From: Doris montereyensis
Taxonomy: Eukaryota; Mollusca; Gastropoda; Nudibranchia; Dorididae
Direction of reading: 5' to 3'
Assembly: GCA_037039925.1 (NCBI GenBank)
Contig: JAXRKP010000250.1
Coordinates: 26,001-90,000 of the forward strand
Length of the DNA: 64,000 nucleotides
The notes beneath the pieces are model-generated. The model searched no databases. It was given only the letters and a program-made list of their open reading frames with translations, and was not told the DNA's origin. Shown here one piece after another: positions 1-53,292 of this stretch. The stretch's first letter is position 1. Every line of letters begins with the position of its first letter. Position numbers and translations under genes: made by a program.

Positions 1-244
1 TTTTAGCCACCACACCAGGGTAGGAATCTCATATTTGTATCGTCGATTTTATGTTTTGCCTCCATTAGTTGATTATTTGTCACATTGTACACACCTATCA
101 ACAGCAGTAAATTAAAGATGTGTGGAGACTGTAGGACCTCTATAACTGTCAAAGGATCTTTTTGTCTGTCATATTTTATAAGAGGGCTCTTCTTCTTCTT
201 TTGTAACAGGCTTTGGGCGATTGAGCTCAGAAAAAAAAAAGGTT

Positions 245-497
245 ATTTACGCATATCCCGGTTTCTATGGCGCAAAGCAGAACAGGTGATACTACCTCCT
301 GGACATGACGCTAGTCTGATGCAAGTTTTTACTACCAAGCTAGTGCTTGTATCCATTTTGCACCTGGGTTGAGTGGGGTAATGTGTGTTAAGTGTCTTTC
401 CCAAGGAACACAGCATTGGGTCTGACTTTGCCAGGATTGAAACCTGGGACCTCATGATCCCCAGTCCGGCAGCCTAACCACTTTGTTGACACCATCT
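245..497 (-). repeat. tRNA-derived SINE, family 1
   Basis: The reverse strand shows a box A-like AGTGGTTAGGCTGC and a box B-like GGTTTCAATCC, then the shared body (GTGTTCCTTGGGAAAG, ACTAGCTTGG, TCCAGGAGG) found in the copies at 3990, 11800, 15955, 39232 and 43060. It is near full length and lies in an upstream VPS18 intron. Confidence 0.8.
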
Positions 498-1602
498 GAG
501 CTCAGATCGAATCCTTTAAAACAGCAACCATTGTTGCTTACATGCCTCAGTTGACTAAGGGCCGGTAACGGATACCTGCGGCTCAATCTTATGGTGATCA
601 TATAAGTACATTGGGTAAAAAGAGGTCCCCTTTTCTGTGTCAAAGCTTGATTAGCGCTCTCTCGAGGGCAGGTTTGCTATCAGTCGTTACGTGGAAGAAC
701 CCAGTCATTTGGGCTTAGCTTTCATTAGCCTAGCGACTGATGCGGAGGGATAGGAGGAGAGCACTGTCCAGAATAAAGTACTTAAAGACTTATGTCCCTG
801 GAAATCCGCAGCCTCTCCCCTGATGCAGCGGTCTGAACGGAGCAAACCAGTTAACTCTTAAGCGGTCGCAATTCTTTGCAACATTTGTATTGTGACAAGA
901 ACACCATGGACCGTCCAAGCATGGGGACGATATGGGGGCGCATGCGTCATGGGAGTGATCAAGTTATTACATGTATGTCTGCAATTCGTTTGCTCCTAAA
1001 GTTTGCTGTTCTGGCTCATATTGCGGTCGGCAGGTGTGAGGGGAAGGTGTTGAAGGGTATTCAGCAAGGTCAGAAAATCAGATTTTTCATACGGATTTTT
1101 TATCCTTTGGTTAGAAAGGTCTGAAACTGTCCGAAAATGAATGTTTAGGGTAGGAAATATATGTAGAACATGTGACTGACAATAAAAAATGTTGAAATAT
1201 CAATAATCCGAAACAAAACTTTAAAGAAGTGTTCAAGTTAAAGAATCCCCAACCTAGGGTGTCTAGCAGAAATCAACTCAAATTTCCCACCTCGATGAAA
1301 AGATTCTACCTACAACCTCCCACCACCAAAACCGTGAAACATGTATATTTCAATGCAAAAATTAGAAGCCCAACATGAGTAAGCTTAATTTGAAAAAAAA
1401 AGTTAATTCATATCGTAATCGAAAGTTTTCCAGCGTACTTTATTAAAAAGGAGTGTAATTTCAGATTACTATTGATCCATTAGATGCTTTTGAGTCAAAC
1501 CTGATTTTGTATTGTTGTGTGCAAGCATTATAAAATCTTTCCTTTTATCTCTTGTCTCTTCCTCCTCCTTTTTCTTGTTCTTCTTCCTTCCTCCTCCTCC
1601 TT

Positions 1603-1800
1603 TGTTGGCGTTTGGCAGGCTCTGCTTGTAGGTCCCACTTCTTTCCTTTCACTCTTTCACTTACGTTTCATCTTGCCATTTTCTCTTGTGGCAGTTGGCA
1701 GATGCTACTGTAAGGTCCTACTTCTCTCCTCTCATTCTTTTGCACATAGTTCTATCATCTTGCTGTTTTAATGCATCCTGAGGTCGCCATTATGTGGTGG
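1603..1800 (+). repeat. Pyrimidine-rich dispersed repeat, two partial copies in tandem
   Basis: First of about 17 copies of a ~145 bp repeat: GGGCGGTTGGCGGG, GCTGGTAGGTCCTACTTC, pyrimidine core, ATCTTGCTGTTTCCTC, ACCCTGAGATCAC, then a 3' end AAATTTCAATGAAACAAAC. Here two incomplete copies lie at 1603-1680 and 1690-1800. Confidence 0.7.
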
Positions 1801-2514
1801 TCAACAGGCTAAGATTTCTAAGCTCAAAGATGTAATAAACATACAGATAGACCATTGATGACAAGCAGTCATGCCAACTTACATCTATCTCTTGCTTAAG
1901 CTTAAAATCCAGGTTGCAGATATTCCCCTTGAATAACTTTGATAGCAGCTCAGGGACCACCTCCCTTTGACCTCCAGAACACCATGTAATTTCCCATGTT
2001 CACACCCATGCATTCACTTTAAGAAAGGCGGTCATGGAGAGCAAAGCAGAGTTTTGTCTTAGCATAGTAAATTGCTCTTTTAAAAAAAATTGTTTTTATT
2101 TAGTCACGTCAAAGTGGTACTAAATAACTAAGACACTAGGAAATATTCCATTCACGAAAGAAACTTAAAGACACTTTGTGTGATAATTTCCAAGTAGACT
2201 TGAGTTTTAAGTATTGGTACTTTCCTGTCACCATTGTGTGACTCGTATATCAAGAAAACGAATTGAAATTACATACTTCAGTCTTCTATAACAAGCAACA
2301 AATTGTTTCATCTTAAATGGCATCCATTTCTGTTACCATTTCAATTATTTTGTCCTTTCTAGCTGTTTCTTGGTGTAATTCAGACTTGAATTGGATTCTT
2401 GTAGTTATTGTTCTTGTCTTTCTGTTTGTTAATAGATATAACATTGTTATTTTTTTGTTATAATACAATTGTTAACAAAATTAACCGCTGTTTGAAATCA
2501 TGTTTTTGTTTTAG

Positions 2515-27543
<25,029 letters not shown>

Positions 27544-27974
27544 GAGGAGTGTTGAATTGATTCTGTTTAACCTTGTGAGATGTGTGAATAATTTATTACT
27601 TTTGTGTTTCAGGAAGATTGCGTTCTTTGTTACATGAATATGAATGCTTTTGATGATATGAGCTATTTACAGTAATGTTTGACGATATTTTTGTGTTAAT
27701 TGAAACATCATCAGGACTTTTGTTTTTATATTTTGTACCTTTCAGATGTGAGCAAGAGTATCCTCTCTCTGTTGGTTGTTGTTGCTGTTGTTGTTTTCTC
27801 TTACAGAAGCTAGCGCATGGTTTAATTGTTTTATGTATCACTCTATGAACAAGAGAATCATTTGAAACACCTTCAACTAACTTAAACTATCAGATTTATC
27901 CGCCATGATCAACACACTTTCCATCTCATTTCCTTTACAGAAACATTGTGTCATCGTACTGCCATAGCATTTTT

Positions 27975-28121
27975 AGTGGGCGGTTGGCGTGTATCGGGTG
28001 CTACTGGTTCGTCCTACTTCTTTTCTATCACTCTTTTACATGTCTTTCATATTGTCATTTCCTCTTGATTCACCATGAGATCACTGCATGTGATGGATGG
28101 GTAAGTTCTAATGAAACAAAC
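27975..28121 (+). repeat. Pyrimidine-rich dispersed repeat
   Basis: GTGGGCGGTTGGCGTG start, CACCATGAGATCACTGCATG, end TAATGAAACAAAC. It lies in the presumed VPS18 3'UTR. Confidence 0.75.
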
Positions 28122-28454
28122 TTAGCCTTTTTTCAGACTATTTTAGTCTTTGAATGGTCATGATCTATTGCAAGACACCACGTAATTGTGAATTTGAAGG
28201 AAGGAGATTATCTTTTACATGAAGGAGACGTAAAATATTAGGTTTTTAATTTGCCTTTGACATTAACAACTAGGCAGGAAAGTAACAACTGATAAATCTT
28301 ATGTGTTCACATTCTCAAATATTAAAGAAAGGCCCTTCAACATTGGTATCTTTATAGTTGAAATGTTTAAAGCAAATGTCAATTTTATAATTAACTTGTA
28401 AGTGAATCAAGACACTGTTAAATTACGTATGCCTAAATGTCTACACATGAATTC

Positions 28455-28580
28455 ATATATGTATGTATGTATGTGTGTGTGTGTGTGTGTGTTTATGTAT
28501 GTATGTGTGTGGTGCATGAGTGCTATGTTCATAATGTAGGTATGTAAATGTAAAGTATTATGTGTGTGTAAGGATGTATG
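28455..28580. repeat. (GTAT)n/(GT)n tract
   Basis: ATGTATGT units, a GT run, then interrupted GTATG words. Confidence 0.9.
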
Positions 28581-28908
28581 GATGGATACTTTCAAAACAG
28601 CTTTCCCATCAGATAATAAATGATATTCATGTAGGCAAAGGAAAAGAATGTTTGATGAACTGTAAATGGCCAAACAAATGTTAAAATTGTTCACTGTGCG
28701 TATTTTGTCATTTCTATTTTATTTGTTTCATTTTGTCTTCTTGTTGACATTTTATCACACCTGTGATTTTCTAATGTTAACGACATATCGTGAATTCAAA
28801 GATTGATAATGTGTCATTACAAGTTTTAAAAAATTTCCTATATGGATCTATTGTGAACAATGTCTGTATGATTGTAATCATACATGTGTATATGTAACAT
28901 GGTATGAT

Positions 28909-28914
28909 AATAAA
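28909..28914 (+). promoter_or_regulatory. Candidate polyadenylation signal AATAAA
   Basis: A canonical AATAAA about 1.37 kb after the VPS18 stop. A/T-rich sequence follows it and no earlier AATAAA stood out in the 3' region. Confidence 0.4.
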
Positions 28915-28934
28915 AAGAGTGTAAAAAGATTGTA

Positions 28935-29920
28935 TTCAAATGTCTGCTTCATCTGAGCTACATCGCCATGTTAGAAGGAAAAAAGTTTGTTATAGACATT
29001 CATACAGCAAATATGAAAGAAAGGATTATTTAATAATAAAAGCAATTTTAACTAAATATTATTACAATTTCTTAGTGTCTTTGTATCTTTTGTTGTTGAT
29101 ATCTTTATCCACTTCCACACCGGAATTCTTTGGGTTTATATTCGTTTGTTGTTTTGTTTGGATTTTTTTTTTGGCTGATAGAGCACGTTAAACCTCTCAA
29201 CAGCAACTGTTTTTTTTAAATTCATGATCGAATTCGACTCTACCTAATTCTTGCATACTTAATGACATCTTTCTGTTGGAATTTTTAACATACGGATGTA
29301 TTCCGAGGCGAAAGGTCCACCCTAGTCTATGGTCATTGACCTATTCTGTTGTCTCCCAAAACTTTGATTCTATTTAGAAACTTAGCTAACAATTCTTAAC
29401 TGTGATTGTTTCATGGTCTTCAACTCTCGAATGAAAATTACCACTGAGAAAGATGAAGATAAAGATGGATTTATAGTCCATATCCTCGCACAAGTGCATG
29501 CTCACCAACTGTACAACACAGCAGGCAGTTTCATTCAAAGTCCTTCTTAACTCCCTGGGGAGCATACAGAACAGCAGTCTGTAAAGTGCTTCGTACTAAC
29601 ACTGATAAGATTTTTATCTCTTTCTTTGCCTATATCTACAATTCGTGACATCTTAGTCTTTTAAATTGTTTGAATTTTCTATTTTGAATTTGAAGTCGTT
29701 TTTCGTGTACATCTGAATTTGAAGATGGATTTTACAACATGAAATCATTCCATTCGCTCATGTTTGGTGAGATATTTATTGCTTTCCATGATTAGACTAT
29801 TACTCAACATACTGCCAACCATTCCCATCCCCATCCCCAAACGACAACATTAAAAGTGTTTATTTTAGCAACGACAGGCAACGTCGTGGTGGCCAACGAA
29901 AATGACAACTAATCAAAACA
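28935..29920. other. Intergenic, nothing recognised
   Basis: Between the proposed VPS18 transcript end and a LINE. Only a SINE-like scrap at 29458-29545 (ATTTATAGTCCATATCC) was seen. No reading frame shows family motifs. Confidence 0.4.
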
Positions 29921-29924
29921 ATCC

Positions 29925-31680
29925 ATGGTCGGAGGCCCCAGGAGGCCCCCTCGTTACTGCCGTGAGTCGCCCCCTCAACCGCTCACCCCGGTTCCTTGTA
30001 ATAACGATGACAACAGTCTTAACACGCTGATACCTATTTCAGGCGAGAATGTGGATCAAAAACAACAATCACGTACAGTGGCAACTACACCTCGGCCAGT
30101 AAAACGAACACAGTTCAAAACAAACCCAACAGACAAACAAATTATACTAAAAAGTAGATACAAGGTAAAGGCAATGAATGTAAATTTCCATAGCCTCATC
30201 AGCAATGACAAAAAATTGTAGTTTGAACAATTGATAGAGACACACAAACCAGACATCAACTTGGCACCAGAGACTCACTTGGACGAAAGCCTCCACAGTA
30301 GTACAATCAATAATACATTCCTCAACCCGCCTCCATACCGAAAAGATAGACTATTACTTGGGAAGCAAGTGTACTCATAGCAGTAAAAGGTGACATAGTG
30401 TCAGTGGAATAAGAAGTGGATGCGAATTGTGAAATAATATGGACGAAAATATTACTAATTCACAGAAAACTTGGTTGTTTCTACTTTCTACAGACAGCCC
30501 TCCAGCAGTATATCTGCCGGGGACTCCATAGTCCAGTTCTCTTTCTTTTCCAATTTTCACTAGAATTTCCAAGTTTGTTACTTTTGCTGTCCTGGGGATT
30601 TTCAATATTCTTCTTTATGTCCGCATTTCAAATGCTCCTAAACGTTCACGACATTGTCCACGTTTGGCATGCATATAATAGTGTGGAAAAGACATGTCTG
30701 CGCTGTTTGTAGTTTCGTGTCTGTATTCAGTTTTGAATTGGAGACAACAGCCCTAATATTGTGCAATTTTGTTTTGTTTTATTTCGGTGGTGTCTTTGCA
30801 GTTTGTTATGATTGCGCTGAGGTATTTAAATTTTGTTACTTGTTTTATAGTTCTCCTCTACTTGTTAAATTGAAGGACAGGTTGTCATTTTTTTTTACAA
30901 GCTACCATGCATTCTGTCTTTTTCACGTTCAATAACAATCATTTTGTCTCACTAAAGTCTATTAATTTGTCTAATATTTGTTGGACGTCATCTGGCATAA
31001 CAACATACATGTAATATATTTGATATTGACAACAGACCCATACCTAATTGATACACCAACAATTTATCCGGGCATGCATGATCCTGACGTTGTGATATGT
31101 CATATTGATACGAAGGTTAAACAACAGCGGAAAACCCTGCTCAATAAACTCGTTTGGAACAGGAGCTATGAATGCCATAAAGAAAGATCTGAGAGATAAA
31201 TACGGTGTTTTTTAAAACAACTCTGCCCTAAATGACGTCTGTAAAAAATAGGACTGCTTTATGAAGAACATTACAAACTTAATCAATACACACACACACA
31301 CACATTCCCAATAAAACACTAAGTGGGAAACAATATACCTTGGATGACAACAAGGATCAAACATCTTGAGAACCAGGATGCGCGACAGAAGCTCTGCATA
31401 GACTACAATGGCAAACATTGGAAACACACAGAGGGCACAACCGTTTAAAACGTTTATTCAAATGCATTGAAAGAGACAGTGCACCAATCACAATTCCAGA
31501 CTACATCAAACAAAAAACCAGACACAAGGCTATCATTGTGAAAAACATACCACAGACGCAGTCTAACTTACACAAACACAGTTTCTTCCCCCAATCCATC
31601 ACCGAATGGAACAACTTCCAGACATCACTATCATCTGCAGTACTCTAGAAACTGTCACTGAAGCTTTATGTTCTTAATCT
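29925..31680 (+). mobile_element. LINE with APE endonuclease, degenerate and interrupted
   Basis: The frame from 29925 reaches KAMNVNFHSLISNDKK and continues (FEQLIETHKPDINLAPETHL) as the start of an APE endonuclease. GDIVSVE and FYRQPSS follow near 30390-30510. After a foreign block (30530-30975) come TDPYLIDTPTIYPGMHDPDV (about 31033) and a C-terminal piece (HSFFPQSITEWNNFQTSL, to 31648). The RT domain is missing. Confidence 0.72.
30490..30975 (-). mobile_element. RTE-like LINE fragment nested in the + strand LINE
   Basis: Read on the minus strand with frame changes: KTEFMV, YACQTWTM (family YGCETWTL), then MKIPRTAKVTNLEILVKIGK and ERELDYG. These match the post-RT region of endonuclease-reverse-transcriptase LINEs (RRMLKIPW...R..NEEVL...KERELL). 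It separates two halves of the endonuclease reading of the surrounding LINE. Confidence 0.72.
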
Positions 31681-32289
31681 TAGGGATGTATATTTGTGTG
31701 ACTGTTAAATTTATTGTATTTGAGAATTTGCAGAGACAGGCAACTTTTCCCCCTTGCAACATAATAACCCAGAACATTGTGACCCCCACCCCTCCTCACT
31801 AAGTCAGTCAATTGTTTTGAAACAATGTCGCCATGATTATAAATTCACAACACTATGGTTTCACTGAACGTAATATAGTTGAATTGTCATTTCAGTTTAC
31901 TTGGTCGTCATAGGCCCTTACGTTACACTACAGTGGAATGCGGTGGGAATTCATTAACGAGTTGAGAAGCTTGCTCTAAAGACTAGAATGCATACCATGG
32001 TTTTTTTTTAGAGCATCGGATTGCATTATTGATCTCAAATTGAGAAGAGAAGAAAATTTGATAACAAATTGGTGTTTATACTAAAAAAAAATTAAAATGG
32101 AGTGTTTACACTCAAAATCGAAAAGCAGAAAGATTATTCAAGGCTCTGGTCAAATTTGTATAGGATATTACTGCTTTCAAATAACGTTAACTAGGACATA
32201 AATATCAACCACCTTGTTCATCTACATTATAAAATATATTTGTGTGTGTGTTTGTTTGTTTGATTGTGTGCAATAATATCTAAATAACG

Positions 32290-32800
32290 CCAATGCCTCA
32301 AACAAACATAAAGAATGAGGATCTTAACAACTTTTATTCCTCCTCCCCCAACAAAAACCAAATGAATGACCTTGAAGACAAACGAAACACAGCAATAACA
32401 AAAAATATCAGCACCAACAAGATAGCAAGCAAACAACTCCCGCTCCTCCCCCCTCCCCCCCTTCTGCCACATTCCCACCCCCCCCTCTTCCCACCAAAAA
32501 AAACACACAAAAAGAACAAAAGCAGACCAATAAGATAGCAAGCAAACAACTCCTGCTCCCCCCCCTCTACCACACCCCCCCCCCTCTTCCCACCAAAAAA
32601 ACACACACAAAAAGAACAAAAAACAGACCAATAAGACAAAAACCCAACAACAAATAATAAACTTACAACAAAAAATACCACAATAAAACAACACAAAACA
32701 AAAGGAAACAACCCTGACCCAACAACCTCAAAACAACAACAAAAAGGCACCCCCCCTCCCCAAACACAAACCCAACGAAATAAAAAAAACAAAAAAAAAT
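32290..32800. repeat. Strand-asymmetric A/C-rich block with a ~115 bp tandem duplication
   Basis: The + strand is almost only A and C. Two copies of a unit (GATAGCAAGCAAACAACTCC, then C-runs, CTCTTCCCACCAAAAAAA, AACAGACCAATAAG) lie at about 32418-32530 and 32533-32640. The long minus-strand open frames here, rich in Gly, Val, Phe and Cys, are composition artefacts. Confidence 0.8.
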
Positions 32801-33395
32801 CAAAATCTGAACGATGTTATCTATTAAAATTTTAAAAACAGCATCACCAACTTACTTTTTGTTAAACTGACACTAATGGATCCCTTAGCTCAAAAGACTA
32901 GCTTTCATTTCAATCATGCAACCTTTCTGTGCTTTCTTTTTAATATATTTAATTAAACAAATTTGATAACACGTCATTTACTCTCGTTTTTTTAAACACC
33001 TCTGAGGAAGTGCGATGATATCTCAAATAAATCTCAGGAGCGTCACTCAGGAGTGTCACCTGTTCAAAATAATCTAGTAGTTGTAACCCTGAATGCGGTA
33101 AATATCTGCTTATTATCAATGTGATTAAGAGTGCATGTACGTATAAGGTAAAGAAAAAGAAAAAAGAAAAAGATGAAAGGATTTTGAGTACCTGTAATAT
33201 TACTGGAGTAACACCGTAGATATAGTTTAAACATAACTCGATCAAACTGACGTCATCAGTATATTCGCCAAACTTATGAATCATGAAAAGTACAAAGTCG
33301 TGCTAAATAAGGCTATAATTGATATCGGTGTCGATTTCCGTTGCATTCCAACTCCATTTTTTCTTGTTTCCGTTACTTATTTATAGATCGTCAAG

Positions 33396-50132
<16,737 letters not shown>

Positions 50133-50134
50133 CG

Positions 50135-53100
50135 TTGGCTTTGGCACTGCGAGCTGAGCTAGGTTTCCATCTGTTATTGTAATTCCTGAGTGAACATTGT
50201 GGGAGCGTCCCAATCACACCACATGAGTCATTCATCTTCATCGTTTCAAGTCAGCTGGAAAGGGAGAAGAATCAGCTATCAGGATGTCCTCCTTTTCCCA
50301 TGATCTCCCTTGAATTATAGGAAAAAAAAGTCTCAAAAATGTATATTTTGAGATTACACTTTAATTCACTGCATCTGAAATACACTGTCTTTGCATGTGG
50401 CCTTGCTCCTCAAGGTTTTCTTTGTTTTCTTTATTCTTTCCTTTATTTTTTGTTTCTTGGATTTTTCCTTTATGTTTTGCCATCCTTATTCACTACTCTC
50501 ATTTAATGAAGAAAACAGAAAGGAAAAGAAGAAGGAAGGAAGAATATTACTGCTATTTGGTACATGAAAATAAGAATATTTTTTTTAGCAAAAGAAATAG
50601 GCCATACAAGGAACATTGACAATGGGGTCAAAGCTCATATGATGCTCTACGTTAATAAGGAATGATCTTTTTCTCTAAATGTAGGATAGCAGCAACAATT
50701 TTTTGTGAAATTAAAGTAATTGATGTTGAATTCACAGTCTTTATGAAAAGAATGTATGTGATGTACAAAATCAGAGTCTTTAAAATAAATAAAGTTGAGC
50801 AAAGCAAATATATCATTATTATGTAGATATAGATATATTTATGTTATGGACTTTCGCTGCTTTTCAAGAGACGACACTGTTTATTGATTCTGCCTTCTTC
50901 AGTCTTCTCTGATATAGGCCCTACCAAACACATTTAACTTATTCTTTGGGTCAAAGTTTTCACAAGTGATACGGTGTTGTTTGCATTGCTATATGTACTT
51001 CTTCTCTTTTCAAGATTGGTAACCTATTAAGTTCCTCCAAAGATTTTAAAACATGCAGCGGTAACAGAATATTTAAGTAAGACAGAAAAAAGAAAAGCCT
51101 CTCCATCCCCTCCCTCCCAACAACAAATTTTAATATTGATTCTCAAAAGACCAGCTAAGATTAAAGAAATGGCAAAATAATAAAATGGTTGTATTGACAT
51201 TAATGAATTGCATCATTGAGCCTGTCCACCAGATCAGTGACATATTTCTAGTGTCTCAGTCTCATTTTCTTAGATCACATTCAGGATAAGTAAAAAATAT
51301 ATCTACTTAGTACTACTAGTAACATCTTAATGACCATAATTGATTGAAATGACACCTCCCTTGGGATGAAACATTTTATATTGCCCATAATTATTATCTT
51401 ATTCTTGATATTCTAACTCTATTCAACTCAATGTCAATGATATATTATATTGTATAAAGAATTTGTCACATATTCTACAAAGGTTTTATAAATCATCAGT
51501 GTTATTTTTGTATTAACAGATCATATGCATTGATTATATTGATCATAACACCCTTTTTATTTTTTAGCAAACATAGATCATCTTTGTCAGAGCGACTCAG
51601 AGCTTTTTTATTCTGATGGAATGTAGATATCTGTATACTTAAAAAAAAACCAAACGAATAAAACGTTTTAATGTGATTTGATTAAGATTATACTGTTTCT
51701 TCTCTGCTCTCAGAAAGCCTTAAGTCCCATTCTCATAGTTCAAAAGTTTTACAATGATACTGTCATTCATTCTTGTTACACTCTGCTGTTCACTTTGTTA
51801 CTGACAATTTCACATTGATTTCAATAATTTGTTGGGTTGGTAAAAATATTTTTGTTTTCTTGGTAAAGATGTTATAATTAATTTTGTTTGGGATATATGT
51901 GAGCTAGTAATGGTGTTTTATGTATGCTGCTCTCGCTTTGTGTTGTGGCTCCTAGCCCTGTTACGTTGAGAAGACTATTTTCTTGAGAGAAAAAACATAG
52001 ATTTACACCCGCGGTGAAGATCTCACACTATCCGCCCTCCTCACATTACCTCCCCCCCTCCCCTTTCTGCTTTTCTTTCTCTTAGTTTTTTTACCACTAT
52101 AAAATGTGATACTAAACATAATGAATGAGATTAGAAAAATCACATTTTTGGAGCAGCTTTTTTTACAAGTGTGTTTTATCAAATTATTGTAATTTGGACA
52201 GTCCACACATTTGCCAGTGGGTCTCTTGTTCTTCATCTGTCCCAAGATCCTTGCCTACATGCCATTTTTAATTGGAAGAATGTTCCAGATATAAATGCTT
52301 GTGCCTAATGTGTGCGTGAAGGGATTCGAACCTGGAGTGCTAACCATTGCAGCCAGACTGTAAGCATTATTATCTCCCCAAAACTTCTATGATGAGAGGT
52401 AGTTTAGTGCTTTGTCAGCTATACAAGGGTGCTGCTAGAAGTAGATTTCGTGTAGTTCATTGCTGTAGGTCGGTCGCGTTTCGAACGCTGGAGTGTATAA
52501 ATTGCACAATGTCTTCTCTTTGCCTTCAACATTTTCATCGCTGTCAATGAGCGTCAACCATTCTGCCTTTTTTTAGCCATTGAAAATCCAAACGACATCA
52601 ACAAGCCCTCATTTAATAAGAATTATTGCTTCATTTTGACATTACTGATGTAATACCTGAAATGATTTGACTTCTTGAAGGAGGACATTTCATTTTTGAT
52701 ACATGTATCATATCATAATCACTGAAAACTTTGTTTCACATAGAGGGCTGCGCAGATACAAATGAAATGACAGAATAGGTCTGTTTCTGGGTGGAAACCA
52801 AAATTGAAATCATGCAGGGGAATTACAAGTTTGACGTCCCCCATTGGCTTGGCTTGGCCGAGTCCGTCTGCCAGGATTGTTATCGCAAGTCTGTTGGCTT
52901 CTTTGCTTTCTTCAAGCCGTGCATCATGTAAAAAGCCTGCTGGGCGGGCTGTAGAATGGCCAAGACACCTGGCTTTTGCCATCATGCCATTATGCATATT
53001 CCTCCACGCCTGTGATTCTGATACTGGCAGTCTATGCATTGTCAATTGAATGAGACCTGATATGTCCCCTCATTACTTGTATGTATGTGTATGTCAGTTG

Positions 53101-53135
53101 CTTTCTTTATTCACATGTGTTTTCCCTTGTAAGAT
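50135..53135. other. No gene recognised downstream of phafin
   Basis: AT-rich sequence, possibly phafin 3'UTR in its first part. GGGATTCGAACCTGGAGTGC at 52321 looks like a reversed tRNA box B from a SINE scrap. No frame shows family motifs. Confidence 0.4.
50784..50793 (+). promoter_or_regulatory. Overlapping AATAAA polyadenylation signals
   Basis: Two overlapping AATAAA hexamers about 650 nt after the proposed phafin stop. Others lie at 51657-51662 and 54404-54409, so the real 3' end is undecided. Confidence 0.35.
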
Positions 53136-53138
53136 TTC

Positions 53139-53292
53139 AGTGGGTGGTTGGTTGGCAGTGCTGGTAGGTCCTACTTCTTTCCTTTCATTCCGTCATTAGT
53201 GTCATCTCTTTATTTCATCTTGCTGTTTCCTCGCTCAATTCACCTGAGATCGCTGCATATGTTGGACGCGATAAATTTCAATCAAGCAAGCA
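53139..53292 (+). repeat. Pyrimidine-rich dispersed repeat
   Basis: GTGGGTGGTTGGTTGGC start, GGTAGGTCCTACTTCTTTCC, end AAATTTCAATCAAGCAAGC. Confidence 0.75.

Larger units (their letters stand above)
27544..28930 (+). other. Probable VPS18 3'UTR
   Basis: About 1.4 kb without coding signal follows the stop. It contains one pyrimidine-rich repeat copy (27975-28121) and a GT/GTAT-rich tract (28455-28580). The AATAAA at 28909-28914 is the best candidate for the end of the message. The transcript end is inferred, not shown. Confidence 0.45.

Noticed and set aside
876..1124. 82-codon frame upstream of the first visible VPS18 exon, considered as an earlier exon
   Set aside because: It does not resemble the Vps18 beta-propeller and has no matching splice phase.
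27596..27841. Minus-strand 81-codon frame with a glutamine run
   Set aside because: It lies in the VPS18 3'UTR and the Gln run comes from a GTT/TTG repeat on the other strand.
32227..32792. Minus-strand frames of 152 and 155 codons rich in Phe, Val, Cys and Gly
   Set aside because: Produced by the A/C-only strand composition, which makes the complement stop-poor; no domain is visible.
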